From NCBI GenBank assembly GCA_047605205.1, contig JASGGE010000037.1, positions 1 through 27,799 on the forward strand: a DNA stretch of 27,799 nucleotides. Direction: 5' to 3'. The position numbers were made by a program, and so were the translations under genes. Below the pieces are notes generated by a model. That model did not search any database and had not been told where the DNA came from. It saw nothing but the letters and a program-made list of their open reading frames with translations. Below, in pieces: positions 1-9,466 of the stretch (position 1 is its first letter; the number at the start of each line of letters is the position of its first letter). The DNA is from Siphonobacter sp047605205 (lineage in GTDB: Bacteria; Bacteroidota; Bacteroidia; Cytophagales; Spirosomataceae).

Positions 1-13
1 CTTTCTGGGCTAG

Positions 14-199
14 TATGACCTGAAAGTTTACGAACAAACACAGCTTCAGTTTAAGGAAGGTACCATTGATATCAGTAACCTGATTCAAACGGAAAATGCT
101 CTGCGTGAAGCTCAGAATAACTACCTGAGTTCACTGGTGAAACTTCGTACCGCCGAACTCGATTGGAAAAAAGCAACCGGAAATCTAGTAACGAAATAA
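14..199 (+). CDS. TolC-family outer membrane efflux protein, C-terminal end only
   Basis: This is the last 61 codons of an outer membrane factor, the exit duct of a tripartite RND pump. The tail contains YEQTQLQFKEGTIDISNLI followed by LREAQNNYLSSLVKLRTAEL, the conserved last helical hairpin of TolC/OprM-type proteins, and ends NLVTK. The stop is 12 nt before the adaptor ATG, so it belongs to the same operon. The same frame carries a TAG at 11-13, just before the recognisable region, so the coding frame cannot be followed to the window edge. This may be edge or assembly error, or a real nonsense mutation. Family assignment is firm for the tail; gene integrity cannot be judged. Confidence 0.75.
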   Translation, partial: YDLKVYEQTQLQFKEGTIDISNLIQTENALREAQNNYLSSLVKLRTAELDWKKATGNLVTK

Positions 200-211
200 C
201 ACTTTACTGAA

Positions 212-1261
212 ATGAAACGAATAGTAACAGCCATCGCCATTGTAGCCGTTCTGGGACTTACAGCCTGGAAACTACTTGATAACAAAGAAAAAGTAGCCGA
301 GAAAGTGTATCGCCCCGATCCGGATTTGAAAGTGGGTGTGCGTACTGCTAAAGTTGAGGTACGAGACCTGTCTTTGCAATCAATGTTTTTGGGATCATTT
401 GCTCCCAACCGGGAAATTGAGGTATTGCCACAGGCAGGAGGGCAGATCGTTCAACTACCCATTGTTGAAGGACAAGGCATTGGAGCAGGTAAGTTAATTG
501 CTAAAATCGATGACGATCAGCTTCGCTATCAGATTGAAGGCTTACAAGTGACCATTGAAGGATACCAGAATGACCTGAAACGCTATGAAGCCCTGGTTAA
601 AGGTGATGCGACACCGGCTGTTAATATTGAGAAAACGAAACTTAACATCCGGGCGACGGAAGCTCAGCTCAAACAACTTCAGAAGCAACTTGCCAATACA
701 ACCATCACGGCTCCATTCTCGGGCATTATCACTTCTAAAATGGTTGAAAAAGGATCGGTGGTTAGCCCGGGAACTCCTTTGGCGAAAATCACGGATATAT
801 CGACTTTAAAGCTGGTTGTTCAGATTCCTGAAAAATCAATTAATGCATTCCGTTTGGGGCAGGCTGTTCGTGTAAAAACAGAGGTATATCCTGACGTGAA
901 TTTTAATGGACGGGTATCACTTATTGCTGCTGAGGGCGATGCCGCTCACAATTACCCAATGGAAATCACAGTGCAGAATACCGGTACTCATCCGCTGAAG
1001 GCAGGTATGTACGGAAGTATTGCCAACACGAGTGAGTTGCGTGGAAGCACGCTGGCGGTACCGCGTCAGGCCATAGTTGGGTCAACCAAACAGGCTCAGG
1101 TATATGTCGTCGAAAATGGCAAGGCAGTGCTGCGGGATGTACAGATTGGAGCGACTACCAATGAATACTACGAAATCAAACAAGGACTTAACGTAGGGGA
1201 TAAGGTAGTAGTGAGCGGACAAATCAACCTGCAAAATGGTACACCAGTAGTGGCTCAATAA
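212..1261 (+). CDS. RND efflux periplasmic adaptor subunit (HlyD/AcrA family)
   Basis: This is the membrane-fusion protein that joins the inner-membrane RND pump to the TolC duct. The 349 residues start with a hydrophobic N-terminal anchor (about residues 4-22) with no lipobox. A first lipoyl half follows (about 60-105), then a short alpha-helical hairpin (about 105-155, containing LRATEAQLKQLQ-like heptads), the second lipoyl half with ITAPFSGIITSKMVEKGSVV, a beta-barrel (about 200-280) and a membrane-proximal domain ending near VVSGQINLQNG. The hairpin is short for the family, as in many Bacteroidota adaptors. It lies 12 nt after the TolC tail and 60 nt before the pump gene, so the three genes are probably co-transcribed. 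The substrate cannot be told from sequence. Confidence 0.93.
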   Translation: MKRIVTAIAIVAVLGLTAWKLLDNKEKVAEKVYRPDPDLKVGVRTAKVEVRDLSLQSMFLGSFAPNREIEVLPQAGGQIVQLPIVEGQGIGAGKLIAKIDDDQLRYQIEGLQVTIEGYQNDLKRYEALVKGDATPAVNIEKTKLNIRATEAQLKQLQKQLANTTITAPFSGIITSKMVEKGSVVSPGTPLAKITDISTLKLVVQIPEKSINAFRLGQAVRVKTEVYPDVNFNGRVSLIAAEGDAAHNYPMEITVQNTGTHPLKAGMYGSIANTSELRGSTLAVPRQAIVGSTKQAQVYVVENGKAVLRDVQIGATTNEYYEIKQGLNVGDKVVVSGQINLQNGTPVVAQ

Positions 1262-1321
1262 AAAGATTAAGGTTTAAAAAGTTGAAGCCGCCCGGCTCCT
1301 GACTTCCTAATAAATATTGTT

Positions 1322-4300
1322 ATGAATTTTATCGAAACCATTATCAAGCGTCCGTCGATGATTATCGTGCTCTTCGCGATACTCACTATTGGCGGTGTGG
1401 CTTCCTATCGTCTGCTTAGTTATGAGCTGATGCCCGAGTTGTCGGTTCCGGTGGTAACCATCACAACGGTTTATCCAGGGGCAGCTCCTTCCGAGGTTGA
1501 ATCGGAAGTTAGTAAAAAAATTGAAGACGCTGTTTCCGGTCTGGATAACATCGATGACATTACCACCAAGTCACTGGAAAGTGCTTCACTGGTTATTGTG
1601 CAGTTTAAAGCGGGCACCGATGTTGATATGGCACTGGACGAAGCCCAGCGGAAAATCAATAACATGGTAAGTGACTTGCCAGAAGACGCAGAAACGCCTT
1701 CGCTTTCTAAAATTTCCCCCAGCGATCAGCCCATTATGCAGTTGCTGGCTACGTCTAACTTACCCAATGAAATATTTTATCAGCAAGTTGAAGACCGGTA
1801 TTTACCCGTTCTCCAGCAGATCCCCGGCGTTGCTGAAATTATGATGGTAGGGGGTGATAAACGTGAAATTCGAATTAATGTCAACGACGATAAACTGAAT
1901 TATTATGGGTTATCATTGCTTCAGGTAACACAGGCTATTAATCAGGCTAACCTGGAGTTTCCAACGGGTAAAGTAAAGAGTCCTTCTGAACAGATTACCT
2001 TGAAACTGGCGGGTAAATTCTCCTCAATGGATGACATCCGTAATCTGATAATTATGACTACGCCAAACGGTAGCCCGATTCGGGTGGGGGATGTTGCTAC
2101 CATTACCGATGGCATTGCCGATACCGAAAGTATTAGCCGCTATAACGGAAAAAACGGCATTGGTCTGTTTATTAAAAAACAGTCGAATGCCAACGCCGTA
2201 GAAATCAGTGAGCGTATGCAGGAAAAGCTGAAGCAGATTGAAAAAGAAAATGCTAAGGATAAAGTGCAATTTACGATTGCCTATGACAATAGTACGTTTA
2301 CAATGGAGTCTGTTGAAGCCGTAACTCACGATTTGATACTGGCCGTATTATTGGTAGCAGTGGTAATGCTATTGTTTCTGCATAGTTTCCGTAATGCTCT
2401 GATTGTGATGGTGTCAGTGCCTGCTTCTCTGGTATCTGCCTTTCTGTTTATGTACGTCATGGGATATTCACTGAACCTGATGACCCTGCTGGCTCTATCA
2501 CTGGTAATTGGTATTCTGGTAGATGACTCGATTGTGGTGCTGGAAAATATTCAGCGACACCTGGAGATGGGTAAAAACCGCTGGCAGGCTACGCTTGATG
2601 GGGTCAGTGAAATTGGTTTTGCGGCCGTCGCGATTACGTTAGTAATTGTGGTGGTATTCGTGCCAATCACCATGGTAAATTCAATCATTGCCGATTTGCT
2701 TCGCCAGTTTTCGTTAACAGTGGCATTTTCTACAATGGTTAGTTTATTGGTAAGTTTTACGCTGACTCCTTATCTGACATCACGGATTGCCCGTCTCGAA
2801 CACCTTAATCCGAAGAATCCTTTTCAGGCTTTTTTGCTTTGGTTTGAAGGCATATTAACCAGTTTGACCAAATGGTATCATGGGGCTTTGGCTTGGGTAT
2901 TAGGACATAAAATTGCCTTTACCGGAATTCTGATTGCCATTTTTGTTGCCACGGCCTGGGCGATGAGTCTGGGAATTGTGGGACAGGAATTCGTGGCTCA
3001 GGGGGATCAGGGAAAATTTCTGTTAACCATGAAGCTGGATAAAAGTGCTTCGCTTCAGCAGAATAATCTGACCGCCCGTAAGGTTGAAGATTATCTTCGG
3101 ATGAAACCTGAAGTACGCACCATTTTTGCTAACGTTGGTGGAGCCAGCACCGGCTTGAACAGTTCGGGTCAGGGAGAGGCCAACCGAACCGAACTAACCG
3201 TTGAGCTGAGTCCGGTGGAAGAACGTCCCGGTCATATTTCAACGGAAAACTATATGATTGCCGTACGAAAAGACCTAGGGCAACACTTTACGGGTATTGA
3301 GTTTACATCTGCTATTGTCGGAATGGTTAATACGGGTTCGTCTCCAATTGAAATGATTTTGAGTGGAGATAATCTGGATCAACTCCTGAAAACGGCTGAT
3401 ATAGTAGCGAATCGTTTGAAAAAAACACCCGGTGCCAATGACGTAAAGGTATCCGTAGAAGCGGGTAATCCTGAAGTTCAGGTCAATATGGACCGCGAAA
3501 AGATGGCGAAACTAGGGCTGGATATTCAGACGGTGGGAGCAACCCTTCAAAACGCATTCGCTGGGAATGATGATTCAAAATTCAGGGATGGTAGTGAAGA
3601 CTATGACATTCGAATCATGCTGGATGAATTTGATCGTAAAAATCCCGAAGATGTAAAAAACATTACGTTTTTTAGCCCAATGGCTAAACGTCCGGTTCGG
3701 CTCGCCGAATTTGCTGACGTACGCCTGGGGAACGGCCCATCTATGCTGGAACGTAAAAACCGCCGGACTTCAGTAACCGTAACCGGAAACACACTAGGAG
3801 TTGGTTCGGGTACTCTGATTAACACAATCAATGCGGATATCGCTAAGAATCCACTCCCCGATGATGTAACCCTGACCTGGGGTGGTGATGCCAAAAGCCA
3901 AAGTGAAGGTTTTGGATCATTAGGTTTAGCGATGGGAGCTGCCCTGATTCTGGTATATTTCATCATGGTGCTGCTTTACGATAGCTTTATTTACCCCTTA
4001 GTGGTACTTTTCTCGATTCCGGTAGCATTGGTCGGAGCCTTGATCGCACTGGCTTTGTCGTCCTCGAACATGAGTATCTTCGCCATGTTAGGAATGCTGA
4101 TGCTAATTGGTCTGGTTGTAAAAAATGCCATTCTGATTGTCGACTTTGCCAACCAGCTGAAAGGGCAGGGCATGAATTATAAAGAAGCTGTTTTACATGC
4201 CGGAGAAGAACGCCTTCGCCCCATTCTGATGACAACCATCGCGATGGTATTTGGGATGGTGCCGATTGCTATTGCCAGCGGAGCAGGAGCCGAGTGGAAA

Positions 4301-4453
4301 AACTCACTGGCCTGGGTCTTAATCGGGGGCTTAACCAGCTCGATGATTCTGACGGTCTTCCTGGTACCAATGATGTATTACCTGGTCGATCGGGCAAAAG
4401 AAAAATTTGGCAAGAAACGCCCTATAAATGAATTAGAGTCAGTACCCGTATAA
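1322..4453 (+). CDS. RND efflux transporter permease (AcrB/HAE1-like)
   Basis: This is the proton-driven inner-membrane pump of the tripartite system. Its 1043 residues are typical for the HAE1 family. The protein begins MNFIETIIKRPSMIIVLFAI, the usual first helix, and has two repeats, each with a large periplasmic loop. The proton-relay pair is seen at D401/D402 in GILVDDSIVVLENIQ (helix 4), and the partner lysine is K934 in GLVVKNAILIVDF (helix 10). No frameshift or truncation is visible. The cargo could be drugs, bile-like compounds or lipids; residues do not settle this. No regulator is encoded beside it; the only TetR in the window is 7.6 kb downstream. The operon closes with a strong terminator at 4539-4574. 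Confidence 0.96.
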   Translation: MNFIETIIKRPSMIIVLFAILTIGGVASYRLLSYELMPELSVPVVTITTVYPGAAPSEVESEVSKKIEDAVSGLDNIDDITTKSLESASLVIVQFKAGTDVDMALDEAQRKINNMVSDLPEDAETPSLSKISPSDQPIMQLLATSNLPNEIFYQQVEDRYLPVLQQIPGVAEIMMVGGDKREIRINVNDDKLNYYGLSLLQVTQAINQANLEFPTGKVKSPSEQITLKLAGKFSSMDDIRNLIIMTTPNGSPIRVGDVATITDGIADTESISRYNGKNGIGLFIKKQSNANAVEISERMQEKLKQIEKENAKDKVQFTIAYDNSTFTMESVEAVTHDLILAVLLVAVVMLLFLHSFRNALIVMVSVPASLVSAFLFMYVMGYSLNLMTLLALSLVIGILVDDSIVVLENIQRHLEMGKNRWQATLDGVSEIGFAAVAITLVIVVVFVPITMVNSIIADLLRQFSLTVAFSTMVSLLVSFTLTPYLTSRIARLEHLNPKNPFQAFLLWFEGILTSLTKWYHGALAWVLGHKIAFTGILIAIFVATAWAMSLGIVGQEFVAQGDQGKFLLTMKLDKSASLQQNNLTARKVEDYLRMKPEVRTIFANVGGASTGLNSSGQGEANRTELTVELSPVEERPGHISTENYMIAVRKDLGQHFTGIEFTSAIVGMVNTGSSPIEMILSGDNLDQLLKTADIVANRLKKTPGANDVKVSVEAGNPEVQVNMDREKMAKLGLDIQTVGATLQNAFAGNDDSKFRDGSEDYDIRIMLDEFDRKNPEDVKNITFFSPMAKRPVRLAEFADVRLGNGPSMLERKNRRTSVTVTGNTLGVGSGTLINTINADIAKNPLPDDVTLTWGGDAKSQSEGFGSLGLAMGAALILVYFIMVLLYDSFIYPLVVLFSIPVALVGALIALALSSSNMSIFAMLGMLMLIGLVVKNAILIVDFANQLKGQGMNYKEAVLHAGEERLRPILMTTIAMVFGMVPIAIASGAGAEWKNSLAWVLIGGLTSSMILTVFLVPMMYYLVDRAKEKFGKKRPINELESVPV

Positions 4454-4538
4454 GCCGTGAATGATCTGGTTATTGGTTGATCGTTGTAGGTTGTTAGAAA
4501 TGGCTGGCAGTCAAATGATTAATGAATAACTAAAGCCT

Positions 4539-4574
4539 GCCGCTGACAGCTTTTTGAGAGCTGTCGGCGGTTTT
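4539..4574 (+). terminator. Rho-independent terminator of the RND operon
   Basis: A GC-rich hairpin with arms 4540-4551 (CCGCTGACAGCT) and 4559-4570 (AGCTGTCGGCGG), 12 bp with one G-T pair and a 7-nt loop, is followed by TTTTGGTTT. It lies 86 nt after the pump stop codon. The remaining sequence up to the pgmB stop at 4739 contains no gene I can support. Confidence 0.85.
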
Positions 4575-4738
4575 GGTTTCTAACCAGTATATAAATGGAT
4601 GTTTATGAATGCTATACCATAAAGGACAGGCTGGGGCAACCGCCAAAGCAAAAAAATCAAAACGGAGGTGCTTAACCCCACCCGCCCTAAACTTCTCCAA
4701 TTTAGTTTTTAAATGATCTTTAAGAGACTGAGTTACGA

Positions 4739-5380
4739 TCAAACGGTTTCGAGTGCCTGTAGTGATAACCCCACAAAGCCGCTTATTACGAGATTAGCTT
4801 CGGTCAATACCGCCGGGGAACCTACGCCGACAGCTTTCATACCGCCCCGATGAGCCGCTTCAATACCTGCTACGGCATCTTCAAATACAATACATTCGGC
4901 GGGGGGAATATGTAAGGCTTTTGCTCCCAGTAAAAAGACTTCCGGATCGGGTTTGCTTTTAGTAGTTTGAGTGCCGTCAATAATGGCATCAAAATAAGCC
5001 TTCATGTCAATGCGTTCGAGAATCAGCGGAGCATTTTTACTGGCTGAACCCAAGGCAATTTTGATCTTATTGTCCCGAAGCATTTCAAGGAAATCTTTCA
5101 CCCCGGGTAGAACTTCGGCAGGAGTCATTTGGTTGACATATTCCAGATACCAGCCATTTTTCAGGGTAGCCCAATGTTCTTTTTCCTCCTGAGTTAGGGT
5201 AACACCCCCCCATTTCAGAATTAATTCAAGTGATTCCATTCTGGAAATCCCTTTAAGTTCTTCATTCTGATGTTCGGTGAAATCAAACCCTAATTCATTC
5301 GCCAGGCGTTTCCAGGCTTTGTAATGGTAAATGGCAGTGTCTACAATGACGCCGTCCAGATCAAATAAGCAGGCTTTCAA
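4739..5380 (-). CDS. pgmB: Beta-phosphoglucomutase (HAD superfamily)
   Basis: The enzyme converts beta-D-glucose-1-phosphate to glucose-6-phosphate in the cytoplasm, feeding maltose or trehalose phosphorolysis products into glycolysis. The 213 residues are the usual length. The HAD nucleophile and acid/base pair are D7 and D9 in FDLDGVIVDT. The cap carries GISRMESLELIL, matching the substrate-binding SR motif of beta-PGM, and the later motifs GSASKN, KSKPDP and FEDAVAGIEAA are present. The start codon is TTG at 5378-5380: no ATG exists in frame between it and the upstream stop, and the protein begins where the family does. It lies 124 nt downstream of the neopullulanase gene on the same strand, so a shared transcript is likely. 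No maltose phosphorylase is encoded here. Confidence 0.92.
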   Translation of the reverse strand: MKACLFDLDGVIVDTAIYHYKAWKRLANELGFDFTEHQNEELKGISRMESLELILKWGGVTLTQEEKEHWATLKNGWYLEYVNQMTPAEVLPGVKDFLEMLRDNKIKIALGSASKNAPLILERIDMKAYFDAIIDGTQTTKSKPDPEVFLLGAKALHIPPAECIVFEDAVAGIEAAHRGGMKAVGVGSPAVLTEANLVISGFVGLSLQALETV

Positions 5381-5504
5381 GTATGGTATGAAGTTTGATG
5401 GTCTTGATTTGGGTTAACAGAGTTTAGGGTGAATTTCTTACTTCAATTTTCCAATTGGCGAAGATGAAAAGCGAAACACAGATTGGGCAATTGAGTCTAA
5501 ACGC

Positions 5505-7409
5505 TTAAAGCAGCTCCAGTATTAATGAACTTTGAGCTGGTAAATAGATGGATTTCAAAGAAGTAAGTTTGTCGTTGGTTACTATGTTTTTTGCCCCTGA
5601 AAAGCCCTTCATACGTTCCTGAAACCGATCAGTAGGTAAAGAGACTTCCTTCTTATTACTATTTATCGCCACCAGCACTGTTTTTTCTTTATCATGGCGG
5701 AAATACACATACACGCCGTCTGTTGGCAAAAATTGAGTAAGTTTTCCGGTTTGCAGAGCTGAAGTATTTTTCCGGTAATTGGCTAGTTTTTTCACATACT
5801 CAAATGCTTCATTTTCCTGAGCGGTGCGGCCTTCGGCTGCAAATTTATCTGAAGTGTCACCGGGGAAACCACCTGGAAAATCCTTGCGTACTTCCGCGTC
5901 CGAAGGATTTTTGAAATTCTTCATGAGAATTTCGGTACCATAATACAATTGAGGCACTCCACGTGTAGTCAATAAAAAGGTTATGCCCATTTTATACTTA
6001 TTGAAATCTTCCCCAATGACTGAATAATAGCGATCCAGATCGTGGTTATCCAGAAAAATCAGGTTTTGAAACGCATCTTCGTAAAGAATATCCTGACCGA
6101 GGGTCTGATACCAGCGTTGCACACCATCGTTATAGCCCGGGTTCTGATTGAGGGCATCGTTCGTTGCAAAATACAACTGAAAATCAATAGCCGAAGGAAG
6201 GTTACTTTTCCAGGGTACATTTAATTTATTGCGAACAAAATAAGCCTGATCCGTGACACTATTTACCCAGTTTTCGCCACAAATAAATAATTGCGGATAC
6301 TCCTCAAACAACGTGGTATTGAGGCGATTCATAAATTCAAAGTTATTATAGAAATAGGTATCAACCCGCCAGGCATCAATGCCAAAATATTCCATTGTCC
6401 AGAGGGCATGTTGAGTCAAGTAATTCGCCACAAACGGATTCGTATGATTGAGGTCCGGAAGAAAAGGTACAAACCAGCCATCCTGACTGACTTTTTTATC
6501 TATCTCCGAAGCATATGGATCAATCAGGGGCTGATCACGATAGGTAGTGTTCTGATACGAGGGCCACTGGTTCAGCCAGTCTTTAGCCGGTAAATCTTTT
6601 ATTAACCAGTGATTAATACCCACGTGATTGTACACGGCATCCTGCATTATTTTCAAACCTTTGTCATGGGCGGCTTCTACGAATCGCAAATAGGCATCAT
6701 TTCCACCCAAACGGCGATCCACATTGTAATGATCGGTAAAACCATACCCATGATAAGCGGAACGCTGAGTGTCTCCTTCATCGGTTAATGGCTGATTATT
6801 CTCAATAACCGGATTAAGCCAGAGTGTTGTCACCCCTAATTCTTTGAAATAGTCCAGATGTTTGATGATCCCCTGTAAGTCGCCGCCATGTCGTAAGTAG
6901 GGGCTCGAACGATCAGCCTTAGTATCGGCCATATCTGGAAAGGCATCATTTGCGGGATCGCCATTGGCAAAACGATCAGGGAGTAGTAGATAAACAAAAT
7001 CACGTGAATCAACCTTACGTGGCTTGGCCGTGCGTGCCCGTAATTCGTACGGGAATATAATTTTTACTTCTTTTCCTCCCGTAACAATAGTTTGTTTACG
7101 GCGGGTTTGAATAATCGGAAAAACTTTCGTGAGCTCAAACTGTAACGTACCTGGTTTGGCATTTGAACTAATGGTGAGATCCACGAAAACATAATTAGGA
7201 TTTTCAACGGTTTCAACGCGATCTATTCGCACACCCGTATAGGTGAGTTGAACTTTACTTCCTTTAATAGCAGGGCCATATAACAGGAGCTGTACCTGCT
7301 GTTTTTTCATTCCTACGTACCAGTTCGAAGGATTTACCCGCTGGATTTGTAAGGTTTGGGCATATGTAGAACTGACAAGTAGGCAAAAAAATAAAGCACG
7401 GAAATACAT
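5505..7409 (-). CDS. Secreted GH13 alpha-amylase / neopullulanase-like (SusA-type)
   Basis: This is predicted to hydrolyse alpha-1,4 bonds in maltodextrins, cyclodextrins or pullulan in the periplasm. The 634 residues start with a signal peptide (MYFRALFFCLLVSSTYAQ). An N-terminal cyclomaltodextrinase-type beta domain follows (about 20-125), then the (beta/alpha)8 barrel and a C-terminal beta domain (about 545-634). Conserved GH13 regions are visible: DAVYNHVG (region I), DAWRVDTYF with nucleophile D350, FICGENW with acid/base E379, and LDNHDLDRY with D457. The N-terminal domain and architecture match neopullulanase/SusA rather than classical alpha-amylase. Its promoter must lie in the 191-bp divergent region shared with the second GH13 gene. 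Substrate preference among neopullulanase subfamily members is inference. Confidence 0.93.
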   Translation of the reverse strand: MYFRALFFCLLVSSTYAQTLQIQRVNPSNWYVGMKKQQVQLLLYGPAIKGSKVQLTYTGVRIDRVETVENPNYVFVDLTISSNAKPGTLQFELTKVFPIIQTRRKQTIVTGGKEVKIIFPYELRARTAKPRKVDSRDFVYLLLPDRFANGDPANDAFPDMADTKADRSSPYLRHGGDLQGIIKHLDYFKELGVTTLWLNPVIENNQPLTDEGDTQRSAYHGYGFTDHYNVDRRLGGNDAYLRFVEAAHDKGLKIMQDAVYNHVGINHWLIKDLPAKDWLNQWPSYQNTTYRDQPLIDPYASEIDKKVSQDGWFVPFLPDLNHTNPFVANYLTQHALWTMEYFGIDAWRVDTYFYNNFEFMNRLNTTLFEEYPQLFICGENWVNSVTDQAYFVRNKLNVPWKSNLPSAIDFQLYFATNDALNQNPGYNDGVQRWYQTLGQDILYEDAFQNLIFLDNHDLDRYYSVIGEDFNKYKMGITFLLTTRGVPQLYYGTEILMKNFKNPSDAEVRKDFPGGFPGDTSDKFAAEGRTAQENEAFEYVKKLANYRKNTSALQTGKLTQFLPTDGVYVYFRHDKEKTVLVAINSNKKEVSLPTDRFQERMKGFSGAKNIVTNDKLTSLKSIYLPAQSSLILELL

Positions 7410-7586
7410 AGCGTTGCCAGAATTGAGGCGTAATGGTTTGGAGTGAGAAGTATTTGTTAATCAGGTGGAACCAACCGTAACTGATAAAGTTTACCTAACC
7501 CGTGAGCTAAAAAATTGTCTTAATGTCGGAAAAAAAAGCATAGTTACAAGTTTAGATTGAAAATGGATTTTTAAATTTCTTGCCAA

Positions 7587-7594
7587 TAACTTTG
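7587..7594 (+). promoter_or_regulatory. Bacteroidota-type -7 box before the second GH13 gene
   Basis: TAACTTTG matches the TAnnTTTG consensus exactly and lies only 6 nt before the ATG at 7601. Transcription from it would begin at or next to the start codon. No convincing TTG/TTTG -33 box is found at 19-21 bp, so this is a moderate call. It lies in the intergenic region shared with the divergent neopullulanase gene. Confidence 0.5.
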
Positions 7595-7600
7595 TTCGCT

Positions 7601-9418
7601 ATGCGATACTGCATCTTTTTTTTAGCTCTGTTTTTCGCTTTAGCAATTAGAGCACAAACGCCCAAAACAACGCTTTCTACTAAGAAAACCATGCCTCCTG
7701 TAAAAAAGAACGACAAACTACTGATTTATCAACTAACTATTCGGCTATTTGGAAATAAAAATACAGAAGTAAAACCCTGGGGATCGCTGGCTGAAAATGG
7801 CACCGGAAAATTTAGTGATGTAAATGATGTCGCTTTACAAAGCCTGAAAACCTTTGGCATTACACACCTATGGCCTATGGGCGTGATTGAGCATGCTACC
7901 ATGGAAGATTTCACCGCCTATGGCATTCCCAAAGATCATCCCGCCGTGATTAAAGGCCGAGCGGGGTCTCCATATGCCATTAAAGATTACTATGACGTAA
8001 ACCCATATCTGGCGGATGATCCTGCCCAACGCATGGCTGAATTTGAAGCTATGGTTAAGCGAGTACATGATAAGGGTCTGAAAATCATCATTGATTTCGT
8101 GCCCAATCACGTGGCTCGTCAGTATCATTCTGATGTAAAACCTAAAGGAGTGAAAGACCTTGGTGAGGGCGATTCAACCAATGTGATGTTTGCCGCCAAT
8201 AATAATTTTTATTATCTGCCTAATCAGGAATTTACAGTGCCTCAGGGTATAAAGGTTCCTGTTGAATCTGTACAGCCTTATCACGAGTACCCGGCTAAAG
8301 CAACCGGGAATGACGTGTTTCAGGCTCAGCCTTCTATTAACGACTGGTACGAGACGATTAAATTGAATTATGGTGTTGATTACCTGAACGGACGAGCGAA
8401 ACACTTTGACCCAGTTCCCGATACCTGGATAAAAATGCGGGATATTCTCATTTTCTGGACTAAAAAAGGAGTGGATGGGTTTCGCTGTGATATGGCCGAG
8501 ATGGTTCCAGTTGAATTCTGGGGCTGGTGCATTCCACAGGTAAAAAAAGTGAAGAATGTTAGTTTCATTGCTGAAATTTATAACCCTCAGCAATACCATG
8601 CCTATATCCAGACGGGTAAGTTTGATTACCTGTATGATAAAGTAGGGCTTTATGATGGCCTACGCCGATTGATGGAAGGACAGGGAAATGTGGCTGATAT
8701 TACCCGGGTCTGGCAACAGGAATCAGGTGATATTGAAGAACATATGTTACGTTTCCTTGAAAATCATGATGAACAGCGTATTGCCAGTGAAGCGTTTGCA
8801 GAAGACCCTTTTTATGCCGTGCCAGCCTGGGTTGTTACCGCTACAATAGGCCGTGGGCCGCTTATGTACTTATTCGGACAGGAAGTAGGCGAGCCGGCTG
8901 CCGATGCAGAAGGCTTTCAGGGTAAGGATGGACGCACTACAATTTTCGATTGGTGGGGAGTGCCTGAATGGCAAAAGTGGATGAATAATGGCAAATTTGA
9001 TGGCGGCGAGCTAACCCATGATCAGAAACAGCTCTGGAAGTTTTATTTTGATGTCAACTGGCTGTGTCGGAAGTCAGATGCCATTCAGCACGGAAAGTTT
9101 TACGATCTGCAATATGTAAACACAGGCGGCCAGTCACCAGGCTATAAGGATTCAAAAATCTACAGCTATTTACGTCACTCTGATAAACAGAAAGTACTGA
9201 TTGTTACCAATTTTGATCTGGATCGGAATTATGAAACTAAGGTACGAATTCCGAAAGCATTCTGGGAAACCGTAGGCTGGGACCCAAACGGAACGTACCA
9301 ATTTAAAGAAATTCTTCAAAATCCTGATCGAAAAGGGACTTTTAATGGGGCAGATGGTGTACCTGTAAAACTAACCGCAAGCAGTGCCTTGGTTTTTGAA
9401 ATTACGCCGGTTAAGTAA
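7601..9418 (+). CDS. Secreted GH13 alpha-amylase family protein
   Basis: This is a second glycoside hydrolase family 13 enzyme, probably cutting alpha-glucans outside the cytoplasm. I start it at the ATG at 7601, because the signal peptide (MRYCIFFLALFFALAIRAQ) begins there; an in-frame TTG at 7580 would only add residues before the signal and overlaps the -7 box. The 605-residue product has region I as IDFVPNHVARQ, nucleophile D297 in VDGFRCDMAEMVP, acid/base E325 in FIAEIYNP, and D390 in LENHDEQR. It lacks the N-terminal cyclomaltodextrinase domain of its divergent neighbour, so the two are not recent duplicates. The next gene downstream is a sugar permease. Exact specificity (amylase, glucosidase or transferase) is not clear. 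Confidence 0.91.
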   Translation: MRYCIFFLALFFALAIRAQTPKTTLSTKKTMPPVKKNDKLLIYQLTIRLFGNKNTEVKPWGSLAENGTGKFSDVNDVALQSLKTFGITHLWPMGVIEHATMEDFTAYGIPKDHPAVIKGRAGSPYAIKDYYDVNPYLADDPAQRMAEFEAMVKRVHDKGLKIIIDFVPNHVARQYHSDVKPKGVKDLGEGDSTNVMFAANNNFYYLPNQEFTVPQGIKVPVESVQPYHEYPAKATGNDVFQAQPSINDWYETIKLNYGVDYLNGRAKHFDPVPDTWIKMRDILIFWTKKGVDGFRCDMAEMVPVEFWGWCIPQVKKVKNVSFIAEIYNPQQYHAYIQTGKFDYLYDKVGLYDGLRRLMEGQGNVADITRVWQQESGDIEEHMLRFLENHDEQRIASEAFAEDPFYAVPAWVVTATIGRGPLMYLFGQEVGEPAADAEGFQGKDGRTTIFDWWGVPEWQKWMNNGKFDGGELTHDQKQLWKFYFDVNWLCRKSDAIQHGKFYDLQYVNTGGQSPGYKDSKIYSYLRHSDKQKVLIVTNFDLDRNYETKVRIPKAFWETVGWDPNGTYQFKEILQNPDRKGTFNGADGVPVKLTASSALVFEITPVK

Positions 9419-9466
9419 AAATTTGGATGTTGTAAAGTATTTATAATTAGTTAATTATCTCGTAAT

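Noticed and set aside
1283..1300. AGCCG-CC-CGGCT dyad between adaptor and pump genes
   Set aside because: The two-base loop and short stem make a functional hairpin unlikely, and no T-run follows.
3601..4235. Antisense frames inside the RND pump gene
   Set aside because: They are shadows of the coding frame with low-complexity translations and no initiation signals.
4530..4742. Minus-strand 70-codon frame between the RND terminator and pgmB
   Set aside because: It runs through the terminator hairpin, overlaps the pgmB stop, and the translation shows no domain, signal or family pattern.
7580..7600. TTG start of the second GH13 gene
   Set aside because: It adds seven residues before a complete signal peptide and overlaps the exact TAnnTTTG box; ATG 7601 fits better.
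7410..7600. GTAAC/GTTTAC near-dyad in the divergent GH13 region as a sugar-repressor operator
   Set aside because: The arms do not pair without a gap and it does not match a LacI/MalR-type consensus well enough to call.
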